NCBI GenBank assembly: GCA_026686845.1
Contig: JAIVEN010000010.1
Coordinates: 36,182,001-36,246,000 of the forward strand
Source of the DNA: Adenanthera pavonina
Lineage: Eukaryota; Streptophyta; Magnoliopsida; Fabales; Fabaceae
Direction of reading: 5' to 3'
DNA: 64,000 nt
The stretch's first letter is position 1, and each line of letters opens with the position of its first letter. The notes beneath the pieces are model-generated. The model ran no database searches. It had not been told where the DNA came from and worked only from the letters and a program-made list of their open reading frames with translations. Both the position numbers and the translations under genes were made by a program. Below, one piece after another: positions 1 to 11,900 of this stretch.

Positions 1-183
1 CACTTGGCCCAACCTAATCAGATTTGACATTGAAAAAGGGGACTAATACAATGGTGCACAAAGCCCAGGTGAAGTCATCGGGCCAGGTTGAATGTTGTGC
101 CACCCCTCAAAACCAGTTTCAAAACCCAGCCCAGGTTGTGTGGAATGATAAATGATTTGATTGAGCTTGATTCTAATCTTTAA

Positions 184-560
184 GGTATGTTTGATTGGAG
201 GTTATTGAGAATTTTTTAAGGGGAGGGAAGGAGATTGGATGAGATTAAATCACCTCCCCTTGTATGACTAAAAAAATTGGAGAGGATTGAGGGGAATTTA
301 ATCCCCTTGAATCTCCTCCTTCAACCCCTTTATAAATTCCTCGAAATTGGGATTTTTTTGGAGAGGGAAAGAGTATTTATTACTTAATCTCTTCTAATCT
401 TTTTCTGAACTAAATAAGATTTCATTGAAATCCTTTCAATCCCCTCTCTCCAATTTCACCAAACAAGGGAATTTTAAAATCCCTTCAATTTCTTCTCCTT
501 CAATTTCTTTTATTAAAATTTCTCTAATCTTTTCCCCTCCAACCCCCTTGAACCAGATCC
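184..560. mobile_element. MITE-like G/C-rich repeat, copy A
   Basis: The left edge reads GTTTGATTGGAGG and the right edge, reverse-complemented, reads TCTGGTTCAAGGGGG, so the ends are imperfect inverted repeats. The interior alternates GGGGAGGG-type and CCCCTCC-type tracts that pair with each other, giving a foldback shape. The same family occurs twice more at 1449-2154. No coding potential is visible. The superfamily is not settled and the borders are approximate. Confidence 0.5.
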
Positions 561-563
561 AGG

Positions 564-1445
564 GTGGCTGATTTGATTTCTGGTTATGATTGGGATCTTT
601 TTCCTTTGTATGGCAAAGTTGCTGATGATGTTCTTAATAAAATTAGATGTATTCCCTTGTCTATTCAGGGTAGGGAGGATGGGTTGGTTTGGTCTAAGGC
701 TAAGAATGGGAATTATGTGGTAAAGGGTGGGTACCATAGTATTAAGGAAAAGAATAAAGATCTGATTGATAAGGACCATGTTCTTCAATTTTTTCCACTA
801 AGGAATTGCGGAAAGTGGTTTGGAAATTAAAAGTGCCTCCAAAAATCTCTCCTTTTCTATGGCGTTGTCTTTCTAACGCTGCAGCAACTAGAGAAGCTAT
901 TTTTAAGAAGAGAATTTGTGATTCTATGTTATGCCGAATTTGTGGTAAACATTTCTTTTTTCCATGTCCTTGGGGTGCAAAGGGTATGGTTTGGGAGTAA
1001 GTTTACCTTCAGATTTGATGTTAGTAATATTACTGGTCTGGTGCAGTTGGCTTTACTTTTCTTTTGCAGTAATCTGTTTGATGACTATGATAAAGAACAA
1101 GTGCTAGACTTGCTGGTGCCTTTGGAAAGAAAGGAACGAAAGGATTTTTTATCATAAGGAACCGAATGCATTAAAGGTTATAATGGTGTGTAAGAATCTG
1201 AAGGAGTTTTGGGTAGCCAATGGTTATTTTGAGAAAATTAATGCACCTAAGGAGACTCACCAGAATTTTGTCTGGTTGGCCCCTCCTGAAAATATAATCA
1301 AAATCAATTGTGATGCTTCTTTTTATGGCTGATCTAGGTACTGCTTGGTTTTTTTTTTTTATTTGGTGTGTAGGGTTTTTATGGGGAATTGACTTTGGGA
1401 TTTTGGGGATAAAGTGGCCTCTAACTCTGCTTTTGGTGCTGAAGC
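564..1445 (+). pseudogene. LINE remnant: zf-RVT region and start of RNase H domain
   Basis: Conceptual translation on the plus strand gives the conserved 3' part of a plant L1-type LINE ORF2. First comes the stretch before the zinc finger (IPLS... DGLVWSKAKNGNYVVKGGYH, about 640-740). It is followed by VPPKISPFLWRCLSNAAAT and a CRICG half-finger (about 835-950). Further on an RNase H start is recognisable as PPENIIKINCDASF (about 1287-1323), then GAEALG (about 1430-1445). The frames are broken by stops and shifts, so it cannot be active. A MITE-like repeat interrupts the RNase H region at about 1446. RT and endonuclease domains lie outside the window or are lost. Confidence 0.75.
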
Positions 1446-1448
1446 TTT

Positions 1449-2154
1449 AGGGAGTGTTTGGTTGGGGGTTTTTTAAGGGGAGGGGAGGGAATTGAATCCT
1501 CTCCCCTTGTTTGGCTAAAAAATTGGAGGGGATTGGGGGGAATTTAATCCCCTCAAATCTCCTTCCCCATTCCCATTTTAAATCACCCAAAATTGGGGTA
1601 TTTTGGAGGGAATTGAATAATTATAACTCAATCCCCTCCAATTCCCTCCTGAATCAAACAAGATTTCATTAAAACCCCTCCAATCCCACCAAACAAGGAA
1701 ATTTTAAAATCCCTTCAATCTCTTCCCCTCCAATCCCCTTATTTAAAATCTCTCCAATCTCCTTCCCTCCAATTCCCTCTGTTGAACCAAACAGTCTCAG
1801 GGTCTGTTTAGTTCAATTGAGGGGATTGGAGGAGAGGAGATTTGAGGGATTTTAATGAAAGGAATTGAAGGGGAAGGGATTGGAGGGATTTTAAAATTCT
1901 CTTATTTGGTGGAATTAGAGGGGAGGAAATTGAAGGGATTTTAATGAAATCTTGTTTGATTCAAGAAGAAATTGGAGGGGATTGAGTAATAAATACTCTC
2001 TCTCCTCCAAAAAATCCCAATTTAGGGGAATTTAAAATGGGGAGGGGGGAAGGGATTAAATTCCTCCCAATCCCCTTTAATATTTTAGCCAAACAAGGGG
2101 AGGGGATTCAATTCTTTTCCTTCTCCTTAAAAAACTCCAAACCAAATGTAGCCT
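1449..2154. mobile_element. MITE-like inverted pair (copies B and C)
   Basis: Two G/C-rich repeats of the family at 184-560 lie head to head. The outer left end (about GTGTTTGGTTGGGGG followed by TTTTTTAAGG) matches the reverse complement of the outer right end (TTTGGTTTGGAG followed by TTTTTTAAGG). TTA trinucleotides flank both outer ends, as expected for a PIF/Harbinger (Tourist-like) element. The centre at about 1785-1815 holds two facing ends (AACCAAACAG and CTGTTTAGTTC). It may therefore be one large palindromic element or two adjacent MITEs. It sits inside the RNase H part of a LINE remnant. Confidence 0.5.
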
Positions 2155-2157
2155 TAG

Positions 2158-2568
2158 GCTCTGTTTGGTAAGAGGGGAGGGAAGGGAAGGGAAGGATTTT
2201 AATGGAGGGAAAGGGAGGGGAGGAGAGATGAGATATGGAGGGAAGGGGAGGGAAGGGAAGGGAAGGGAAGGGGAGGAATTTTAATTATTTATTATTTGGT
2301 TTAGGAGGGGAGGGGAGGGGAGGGGAAGAAAATTAATAATAATTTGATTATTTTATCTTTAAAATTAAAGAAGTTTTTTATCATTATATAAATATAAAAA
2401 ATACTTTTTAATATTGAGATATTTAAATAAATATTTTTATATTTTAAAAATTTTTTAAACTTTTTTTTATTTAAAAAAAAAAAGATTTGGGGGGGGGGGA
2501 CAGCTCGAGCTGTCTGCTGTGTCCCCCCAAACTCCCCTACCCCTCCCTCAAAATTTCATACTAAATAG
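2158..2568. mobile_element. MITE-like G-rich repeat, copy D, with AT-rich core
   Basis: It starts GGCTCTGTTTGGTAAGAGGGG directly after TTA and then carries many GGGAAGGG units. An AT-rich core follows at about 2325-2485. It ends in CCCCTACCCCTCCCTC...ATACTAAATAGGGG, which is roughly the inverted start. It contains a 16-bp perfect palindrome GACAGCTCGAGCTGTC at 2499-2514 next to a run of about ten G. It lies just upstream of the PRC-barrel gene, so it may be part of that promoter region. Confidence 0.45.
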
Positions 2569-2921
2569 GGGGAGGGGACCTGTTTGGCATGAGGTTGAAC
2601 AGTGGAGGGGACGGAGGCTTAGTGTTGAGAAGGGCTTTGCAACTGGTGTCTGGTATACAAATATAGACCTATTGTTTGGCAAAAACAAAAAAACCAGCCC
2701 AGGTCGCAGGTAAGAAAATGAAACCCAGTGAGGGGCCGGGTCTTTATATTTTTTTAACAAAATAAATTGTTCTTCTTTCTCTCTACGTCGCCGAGAAAAA
2801 CTTTCTGACCCATTTTCCAGTCCTGGGCTATTCTGATCCATTAAGCATGCAGAATCTGCTTCGCATGCAGATAGAAGCTATGCCTCTCTCATAGTCGAAA
2901 CCACCAAAATTTTGAAAGGCT
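2569..2921 (+). promoter_or_regulatory. Upstream and 5' leader region of the PRC-barrel gene
   Basis: The stretch between the MITE-like repeat and the start codon has no other gene. An AT-rich piece (about 2745-2765, TTTATATTTTTTTAAC) could be the core promoter, followed by a CT-rich leader. A short upstream ORF occupies 2847-2894. Transcription start was inferred, not seen. Confidence 0.35.
2847..2894 (+). other. Upstream ORF in the PRC-barrel leader, 15 codons
   Basis: ATG at 2847 opens a 15-codon frame with two further in-frame ATGs and a TAG stop at 2892-2894. This is 27 bases before the main ATG at 2922. It would be translated only if the transcript starts upstream of 2847. It could lower translation of the main frame. 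No conserved peptide is claimed. Confidence 0.3.
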
Positions 2922-5900
2922 ATGAGTGACTTTCTCGCTTCAAATTCTCTGGCCGTTTCAGTGGCCGAAGCTCGTAGATTAGCTTTTCTCAATTTAAGGC
3001 CAAGAAACGAACTTAAACCCCAATTCCATGCCCCTTTCTGTGTTAACCTATTCAATGCCAGTAACTCAGACCCTGCAAATGATAGCAATGGCGGGACACC
3101 GTTCCTTAAGAGTGCTTCAATGGCGAATGGAAGCTCTCGCATGATAGGGTCAAGGAATTATCGCTTCTATAATGAACTAGAATTTGAGGACAAAGGGGAA
3201 AAGGTTTTCGGGTTAGAGAGGAATCGGGTCGATGCGGATGCAGTAAATGTTCAAATACCCGGGTCCAGCGCCAGAATCCCAGCTAATAGTCTGGGTCTCA
3301 GTGATGATTCGACTACATCATCGGGATCAGAGGATTGTGCTGAGTTGAATTCCGGTTTAAACGACGATGAGGGGAGCAGAAAGGAAGAGAAAAGTTCAAG
3401 GCAGGATGATTTGGTTCCAATTCAGAGTGATATAGATGGTGTTGATTTAGAAAAAGACGAGCAATCTGAAAGATTTAGTGCTAAACTTGGAATTAGAAGA
3501 ACTAAACAGTTGATCAGAAGGTCGAATTTGTTGGCAAAACAAGTCATCAGCATTCGCTCTGCTATGAGCTTGGGATTCGTCTCGCAGCTTTGGGTGGACA
3601 CCACCTCTGTGAGTGTTTAATTTATTGTCTGATTTATTTTAGCCCTTGGTTTTTGTCACTTCAGCCCCTTCTAATAACTTCGTAGGCATGCTCTTTGAGA
3701 TTTCACATATAATTTCGTCTTTGTTACTGAGATATATCCATGGGACTAAGCCATTTGTTGTAAATTTCATTTCTTCAGTGGGTGGTATTGTTCGTAGAGG
3801 TGAGGCCAAACTTGCTTTCTGGGGAATCAGAAAGGTTCCTTCTGGAGGATATTAGCCAGGTATAAAAATTCTAAAATCCCACAACTTTTTCCTTCTTTGA
3901 ATTGGTACCGCATAGTTGAATGTGCATATGCTAGTTCAAACATATTTTCCTCTTGTATTTGCTCTTTAATTTTAATTTTTGTTAGTTCATATGCCTGCAT
4001 TAATATGAAGAGATAATCACTTAGATTAGACTACTCATGAACTTTGAGGACTGAGGTGGTGCTTCCAAAGCTGTATTTCAGACATTGTCAGATTGAGGCT
4101 GATGATAATTATGCTTATTAGTTCTGATGTAAGATTTGAAGCAGGGTTTTATAGCCTGGCTTTGTGTTCATATTTTTTTTTTCTAATATGGTGTACCTTG
4201 CAGCTTTTCCAGCAAGTGACTTCTTGATTCTAAAATTTGGTGTTCATCTTTTTTCATTCTCAGGTTGGGGATGTTGTTCTTGTCCAAGATGAAAGTGTGA
4301 TAGAGAATGAGTTTAGAATGGTTGGACTAGAGACCCTGGTATGTCTTACTGTTTAATAAGACTCAGAACTGTGAATTATTTATTTTTTATGAGATTTATA
4401 GATTATAGATGTTCATTGCATGACAGATTATGATTAAAAAGTGCCCTTTCGTGATATTTATAAATATGTGCTAAAATTTTATATGAAAGTGTTCAATATG
4501 GCCTGGCACTAATTCTTTTAATTTTAGATGTCAGAACAGTATTGTATTGTGGGGTTTTTAATGCCTACCTTTAGGTTGAGAAACTGTTACAATTTTTCAT
4601 GCATTTTGGAGATGAATATGCATCTGAGCTGGAAACTAGGATGTTAGAGAAGGGGGAGACCTTGAGTCATTGAGCTACCGTGTGGAACTTAACGGGTTGG
4701 CATTTACTAAGTAAGCTGGGAATCAGCTAAAGTGCTACTAATTAAATATGATAAAAAGGGAAGGAAAGTACCCGCTACCCAAAATTATGTGTCAAGTAGA
4801 TGAGAAGAGAAGGGGAAAATGTAAAGAATCATAAAGAAACAAGAAGTTGCAAAAACAAACAGTTATTGGTTATTAAAAACCTGACTAAATCCAATGGGAA
4901 TAAGAAATTTAAAACTAGAGACAAACTTTTTGATGGAAGATAAGAGTTGTCACAAATATTTGGGTTGTGCCTTTTTCAGACTCTTGGGAACTTCTACAAT
5001 ACATCGTAATGTTAGACATGGTACATGATGTTTAGTTATTTCTTGACAGCAGAAATGGTATCTTATTCATTTTGGGATCAATTTTAATTATGACTTTTTT
5101 CCCTATTATTTGCACGTATTTGCTATATGGCTTTGGATTCTAGTTGTGATTGACTGTATGATAGAATCACGGAATGTTCAAGCTGTTTCAATTCTGGTTT
5201 TCCTCTCTATGGAGTTGTAATTTTGTTTGGCTTCGGGCTTCATCTTTTTCAATTCATTGTCATAGAAATAAATTCATATTTCTTTCTTTTGTGATTTTGT
5301 GATGTTTATATTTGACTTCCCTATATGCCTAACTATCATTCATTTTCTTCACTTCAGTTTGGTGCAACTTGCTTGGGGTATTCCAAATATCAGTATGTTT
5401 AGCTTTTAACTTTTTTTTTCTTTTTTATTTATTTATGATTGTTAGGTAGGATACAAAGTTGTAACACCCTCTCAACAGAACATTGGAAAGGTGATCATGC
5501 GATTTTCACATGGTTGCGTTATCTATTCAGCAATTTTATTTATCTCCAATTGTTGTATTATGGAAATCTTAAGTGTTCTTAGGTGCGTGGGTACACTTTC
5601 AACATAAATTCTGGGATTGTTGAAGAACTTGAGCTTGATTCATTTGGACTCTCCATCATCCCATCAAGTTTGGTAAGTGGGGTGCCTCTTATCAAAGTTA
5701 TCAGAATAAGCATGGATTGCGGACACATTTTGTCTTGCAGTTGTTCACCTACCCGTAACAATGTCAACTTTGTGATTACGTCCAGCTTGTAAGGTTTCGT
5801 TTACAAATTCAAAATGTCTGCTTGTTATATTTTAGGTGAGTACCTACTCTTTATTGGTTGAGGACGTGCTGGAAGTTGTATCTGATGCAGTCGTTGTGCA

Positions 5901-8900
5901 AGAAGCTGCAGCTTCACGCATGCAAAGACTTTCAAAGGTACTTTTACGCTGTGTTGGGTATGCAGAAAATGAATTTCAGGAAAGAGAAAATTTTAAAGTT
6001 ATGTTCGGTAAATTGTAAAATGACTTTGTTGGAAAAAGAACTTTCCATATTTATGGGAAAGAGCTTTCCCATTCCTATTTTTTTTCCCCATTCCCATTTT
6101 ATACCAAATGGGTCATTTTTTTCACTGTAAAGGGAGTATAGCATTAATCTCAAAGAATGTACATCAGCGCTCGAATTAGAAAAGAGAGAGCAAAGCGAAA
6201 CTACAGAAATTACAAAAAGACCTACAAGCTAATTACAAATTAATCATCAGAACTAATTAAGTTCTCGATGGGATTTTGTTTCTCCAAAGTATGATAAGCT
6301 AGAGCTTGGACGTAGAGCAAAAGTGACTCAGGGTTTGTCACTTCCCCTGTGAAGATTTCTATTTCTTGCATTCCATAGGCGCCAACATAGAAGTCCAAAT
6401 GCTAACTTCCATTCAATACTGGTGGAGCAAGAGGTTGCTGTTTATCCAGTGTTCGAAAGGTTTGCTAAAGAAGTCCCTTTGCCATTCTTTGTTAAAAATT
6501 TTTGTCCATACTTCCTTTGCCAATTTGCATCCATGGAAGACATGGCGAAGGTCTTCAGCATGTGTGCCACAGATAGAACAGGTGTTCACACTAGATAGAT
6601 GCCTTCTAACCCTTTCACAATTAGTGAGCAACCTATTGCTAAGAAGGAGCCAGAGAAAGGATTTGACGCGTTACATTCGTAACCACTTCTTATCAATAAT
6701 GTCCCAACTATCACAACTGATTACCTTGTAGGCCGAGGAGATAGTGAAGGCTCCATTACTAGTTAAGCTCCAATAACATGCCACCCGTATTTGGCTTGTA
6801 GTGCTTGCACCCATAATAGATCTGGTTTGGCTATCATCATGTATGAAAGTTTCATGAGGAAAGCTTGGTTTTGACTTCGTGATTTCTTCAATTCACAGCC
6901 TCCATTTGAGAGTGGTTGGCAAAGTTTATTCCATATGACCAAATGCATGCCCACGCTAGATTCAGTTGTTCCCCACACAAAATCTTGTATCATTTTTTCG
7001 ATTCTATTGCAGCAAGAGGCTGGTAGCTTTGTGGTTTGCATAGCATAATAGGGAATGGCATTCAAGATTGACTTAGCCAGCATAATACAACCAGCTAGTG
7101 ATGAAGCCTTGGCTTTCCAACCCATTAACTTCTTTTTGACATGATTTTTGATGTAACCATAAGTGGCATCAAACACTCTTGAGTGGAGGATTGGGACACC
7201 AAGATATTTCCCTATATCAGAGGTGCGTTAGTATCCAAGTATATCACTTATTTGATCCGCCATTTGATTAGTGACATTTTTAGAAAAGAATACCCTTGTC
7301 TTTGAGCTACTCACCTTGTGGCCTGATGAGGTGCTGAAGTCTTCCAATACCTTCTTTATTAGAGAAATTTGAGGTGGGGACATCTCACTAAAGAGGATAA
7401 GATCATCTACAAAGAATAGGTGTGATAAAAGAGGACCTTTTTGCCTAGTTTTACGGGTCTCCAGTCTCCTTTGTTGACAAGTTCTATAGTTATCTAAGGC
7501 AATCTCATCATGCATAGGACAAAAACGTAAGGTGATAATGGGTCACCTTGGTGAATTCCTCTGTCTGCTAACCATTCCATAAGACTTGCATTGTAGGAGA
7601 TGAAATGCAAGTCATAATGAGATGGATTAGCTCGCTTGGCAAGCTAACATCATTCAAAGTGTCTTCAACAAAATCCCATTGCAATCTATCAAATGCCTTT
7701 TCCAGGTCCACTTTGATGGCCATCCAACCACATCACTCATTTTCTCCTCATATACTGAATAAACTCCTGGCCGATGATTATATTATTTGTGATATTACAA
7801 CCCCGAATGAAGCTCGTCTGATTTTGGAGGATTATGATGGTCATGATTTGTTTGAGTTTGTTCGCCACAACTTTTGCCTTGTATATGACAAAGAATAAGC
7901 TGATTGGTCAGAAATCTTTTCATGTTTAAGGACTCTCAATTTCAAGAATTAGAGCTATAAGGCATTTGGTAATTTCCATGCTAAGATTTCTTCGTGCAGA
8001 AACATCTTGCACAAAACTAAATAGGGAAGAACCAAGGGTGTCCCATTAACTTTAGAAGAACAAAGCATGCAAACCATTGGCCCTAGGGGCTTTTAATGGC
8101 TTCGTATCGAAGAGAGCAGATTTTGTTTCCTTTAAAGACATGTCTTAAGTGAGTAAATTAAAAGAAACTTCATCAATGGGTGGGTACTTACCTCGATGAT
8201 ATGAAGGTGCTGACACTTGGTCTTTAGAGTATAGAGGTTCTCAAAATAGTCCTTTGCCATATCATTGAGCATCTCTTCATTCATTTGCCATTCACCATCA
8301 TCCGATTTTAACATAACAACTTAGTTCCTGCAGTGACGGCCCTTAGCTTTTGTGGGGGAAGTATTGCGTGTTTTGATCTCCAAGAAATATCCAATCACTT
8401 CGAGATTTTTGCATCCATAAATTTCTTCTTGCAAGAGAGTTGTTTCATTTTGTTGTTTAAGATCAAGACAAAGCTCATTCGGGCAAGAGGAGTATGAGTT
8501 CTTCGATGCCTTTTCAACCCCAGTAATTCAAGCTTCAAGCCTACGCATCCTTTTCCCAATGTGGCCGAAGATATTATCATTCTACATCCTTGCTTCTATA
8601 ATGAATCATTAGGTATTGTTTAGCGAATGTGGGCTTTCAACCCAGCATTCCTTCACAAGTAGTAGGAAATCTTGGTGGGTCAGCCAAGCAGCATTAAATT
8701 TAAAAGAAGATGAATTCCTATTGGGTTAGATGTCGAGTTCAGGTCCACTAGTATGGGTCTATGGTCTGACTTTATTTGGGGAAGGTGAAGAACCGAAGAA
8801 TTTGGAAAGAGGCCAAGCCAAGATGAGGTTGCAAGGGCCCTATCCAAACGCACTAGGAGTGTTCCCGGCCTCTAAGTGAATTTGGGCCCTTTAAAGCCCA

Positions 8901-11900
8901 AATCTGTTAAACTAAGGTTGTAGACAAACTCTTGAAAGTTTGGGCAAGCAGAGTTAACACGCCTCAGCCCCCCTCCCTTACGTTCATTTAGGCTTAATGT
9001 AGCGTTGAAGTCCCCAATTAGAAACCATAGGAAAGTGCAATTCTTCATGGCTGTATTCAAATCATCCTAAAGATTTTTCTAGAAGGTGGTTGTCGAACTC
9101 CTATACACTGGGGACAATATGAATTCCTTCCCTCCGGTCAGTTTTATTTTAGAAATATAAAGTTGGTGATGATTGAAATGAATCTCCACCTGGATTGCAT
9201 CTAACCACAAAAAGCTGAATTCCTCCAGAAAATCCATTGGCTTCGATTCTCTGTGAATTCTCAAACTCAATTTTCTTTATGACTGTCTGCTCGACATCTG
9301 AAGGCTCCACTAAAATGATGATACTTGGTTTATGCTGCTGGACAAAATTCCTAGTGACACGTAAAAATTTGGGCGAATTTACCTGATGGAGAATGGATAG
9401 TTTTAGATAATTAAAATTTTAAATAAAAATATTTTATTAGATATTAGATTATCTTTCAGATTTAATTTATTTTATTTTTTAATTTATTAGGATCTAGATT
9501 TTATCTTTCCTTTATTTATATGATTTAGTTATTTAAATTATGAATTATCTTTTGTTTAGATTTAAGATATTTTGAAAAAATATATCTTATCCCAGAATTC
9601 TAGTAGGATTAGGATTAAAGCTCTATAAATAAGAGCTCATTACTTATTTGTATGAAGACTTTAATTATTGATTTGAGTTATAGTTTCAGTGAATTCTCTT
9701 TCCCTCCTTTAAAGTTCTTCATTTTCTCCTTTGAGTTCTTTTCTCTCTCTCTTTTTGTTTCTCTCTATCTCTCTACCTTACCCTATCTATCTCTCTACTC
9801 TTCACCCTTCCCCTTTACACATCATTTGGTATTAGAGCAGTAGATCCAGATGGCAGAAGATATCATGGTTCATTTTCTAAACCTTGAAAGGTGTTTAAAC
9901 AAAATCAGTGTGGAAATCAAAGAATTTCGCACAGCCATGAATCAGGGGTTTGACTCCTCCTCCAATAAGCATGCGGACAAGTCACCCGTTGTCAGATGTG
10001 AGAATTCTGAGTCTTCTAAGATGTCCAACTTAATTCCACCAATGATACCTTCCTTACTTCTGGAAGGCAAAAACTTGAAGAATGAATGAGTTCTGAAACA
10101 ATCTCCACCCATGAAAGTTTTGTTTCCTAAGTTTGTTGATTGTGATTCTCAGCTTCATCTTGTTATAATACCACCTCATTCATATGTTACGCTGCCTATT
10201 GTGGAAAAATAGGAAGAATTTCCAAAGTCGGAGAATATTTTGATATTTGAAGAAAAGTTCCTTCTTTCAGATATTATTCTTCGCTATCTTGTATGTTGGA
10301 AAGATTTCCCAAATCTAGATGTCACGTGGAGTTTTAACTTTTTGGAGGAGAGTTCTTTCAAGTGGGGGAAAATGATGGAGAATGGATAGTTTTAGATAAT
10401 TAAGATTTTTAAATAAAAATATTTTATTAGATATTAGATTATCTTTTAGATTTAATTTAGTTTATTTTTGAATTTATTAGGATTTAGATTTTATCTTTAC
10501 TTTATTTACATGATTTAGTTATGTAAATTATGATTTATCTTTTGTTTAGATTTAAGATATTTTGAAAAGATATATCTTATCCTAGGATTCTAGTAGGATT
10601 AGGATTAAAGCTCTATAAATAAGAGCTCATTACTCATTTGTATGAAGACTTTAATTATTGATTTGGGTTATAGTTTCAGTGAATTTTTTCTATTTCCTTC
10701 AAAGTTTTTCATTTTCTCCCTCCTTTGAGTTCTTTTCTCTCTCCCTTTTTGTTTCTCTCTATCTCTCTATTTCTCTACCCCTCACCCTTCCCCTGTTCAC
10801 ATCACTACCCCTTGGCAGTTCCATACTATTATTTTGGTAACCATAAAGACTGTTACTCAATGTTCCCAAATTGGGCTACTCGTTTTTTCCACATTTGCAA
10901 ATGTTTCGTTAATGGCTTTGATCATGTTCCTGGACAGATGATGGTTGCCTTCTTTTTGTTTTTGGACCGGACTTTTAATTTTTACATTAGGTTGGACTTT
11001 GATCCCAGATCCTATGGTGCCTTTGTCCGGAGGTTTGGGCTTGCTATTTTCCTTGTTTAAAGAAACAAGGCTATGACTAGGCTTTTGTTGGTATTGCTTG
11101 GGAGGTCCATGAGGAGAGCTATCTTCTTGCTTCTTACTTTCCTTTGTGGTGTTGATGGTAACTGCGGTGTGCTTGTTTTTGTCTAGAGTGGTAGTGACTT
11201 GTAAGGCTTGGTAGGCTTTTGAGTGGAAAATGGATTCATTGGGGATATTCTTAGTGGGGCTTTGTGTTGACATGAGTTCTTTTGGGTATGGCAAGTACCT
11301 AATTTTTAGTCACAAGAATTTTTTTCTCTTTGCCCATCTTTTCTTTATCTTTCTTCCCTACTCTCTGTACCCTGTGACTTCTGTCTTAGTAACACTGGTA
11401 CCTGCACTTGTGGATGGTGACTTTTCCGAGTAGGTCGGCTCTGTTTCAGTGTCAGCAAGGATGGTGAACCTCAAACCCAATTTTTCTCCTACAAGGGAAA
11501 TGTCATTTGCTTGCTTTTTGTTAGTTTTGCCAATCTGCCAGCTTCTTTTATGAACTTGCATCTAGGGGCCATACATACTTTTTTCACGTGCCTATATGGT
11601 CTCCACTGGTTTGACAGGTTCCGGTGTTGAAACTTCCATCGGTTGCTGAGATATCTTTGCTGGACAATGATTTTCAAGATGGCCACATTTCCCACAGCTA
11701 TAACAAATTGTAGGCAACTCCTCATACTCAACATAAAGTATTAAATTATCAACAATAATTTTGGAAATTAGTGGTTTACTAAGATCCACCATTATCGCTA
11801 ATCTAGCAAACTCACCTCTATCAGCTAATTCTGTGTTATAATTAATATGAAGCACCTCTCCAAGAAACTTGCTAATCGCTCTGATGACACTCTTGTGGTA

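Larger units (their letters stand above)
9384..10804 (+). mobile_element. Miniature LTR retrotransposon, chromovirus-like and internally deleted, nested in the LINE
   Basis: Two similar LTRs (9384-9824 and 10373-10804) both run TG...CA and share a TATA box (CTCTATAAATAAGAGC) and a CT-rich 3' part. Next to the 5' LTR at 9827-9838 is TGGTATTAGAGC, one base off the usual initiator Met-tRNA primer site. A polypurine tract AAGTGGGGGAAAA ends at 10372. Flanks TTACC and CTACC form a 5-bp target duplication with one mismatch. The 548-bp interior keeps only a gag-like start (ATG 9850, 79 codons) and a chromodomain-like end (YLVCWKDFPNLDVTWSF, about 10290-10340) with its stop in the 3' LTR; pol is missing. 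This fits a Ty3/gypsy chromovirus that lost its centre and depended on others to move. Confidence 0.85.
6240..10844 (-). pseudogene. LINE ORF2 remnant (endonuclease, reverse transcriptase, zf-RVT)
   Basis: On the minus strand ORF2 starts at ATG 10844 and soon gives IIVWNCQG, the hallmark start of plant LINE endonucleases. The LTR insertion follows at once. Downstream are the endonuclease core (FLIGDFNATLSLNERKGGG, about 9030-8970) and the RT fingers and palm (NQTSFIRGCNI, about 7810; IKVDLEKAFDRLQWDFVE, about 7720-7665; QGDPLSPYVFVLCM, about 7550-7510; FFVDDLILFSE with the DD catalytic pair, about 7420-7390). Then come the thumb (7176-6763) and a zf-RVT (CSICGTHAEDLRHVFHGC, about 6575-6520). 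The protein ends without an RNase H domain. Several stops and frameshifts make it non-functional. Confidence 0.85.

Noticed and set aside
7605..7898. 97-codon plus-strand frame in the PRC-barrel intron
   Set aside because: It is the reverse of the LINE reverse transcriptase (QGDPLSPYVF and NQTSFI blocks on the minus strand).
9652..9843. 63-codon frame in the first LTR
   Set aside because: It is produced by the CT-rich 3' part of the LTR, and the second LTR gives the same kind of frame; not a gene.
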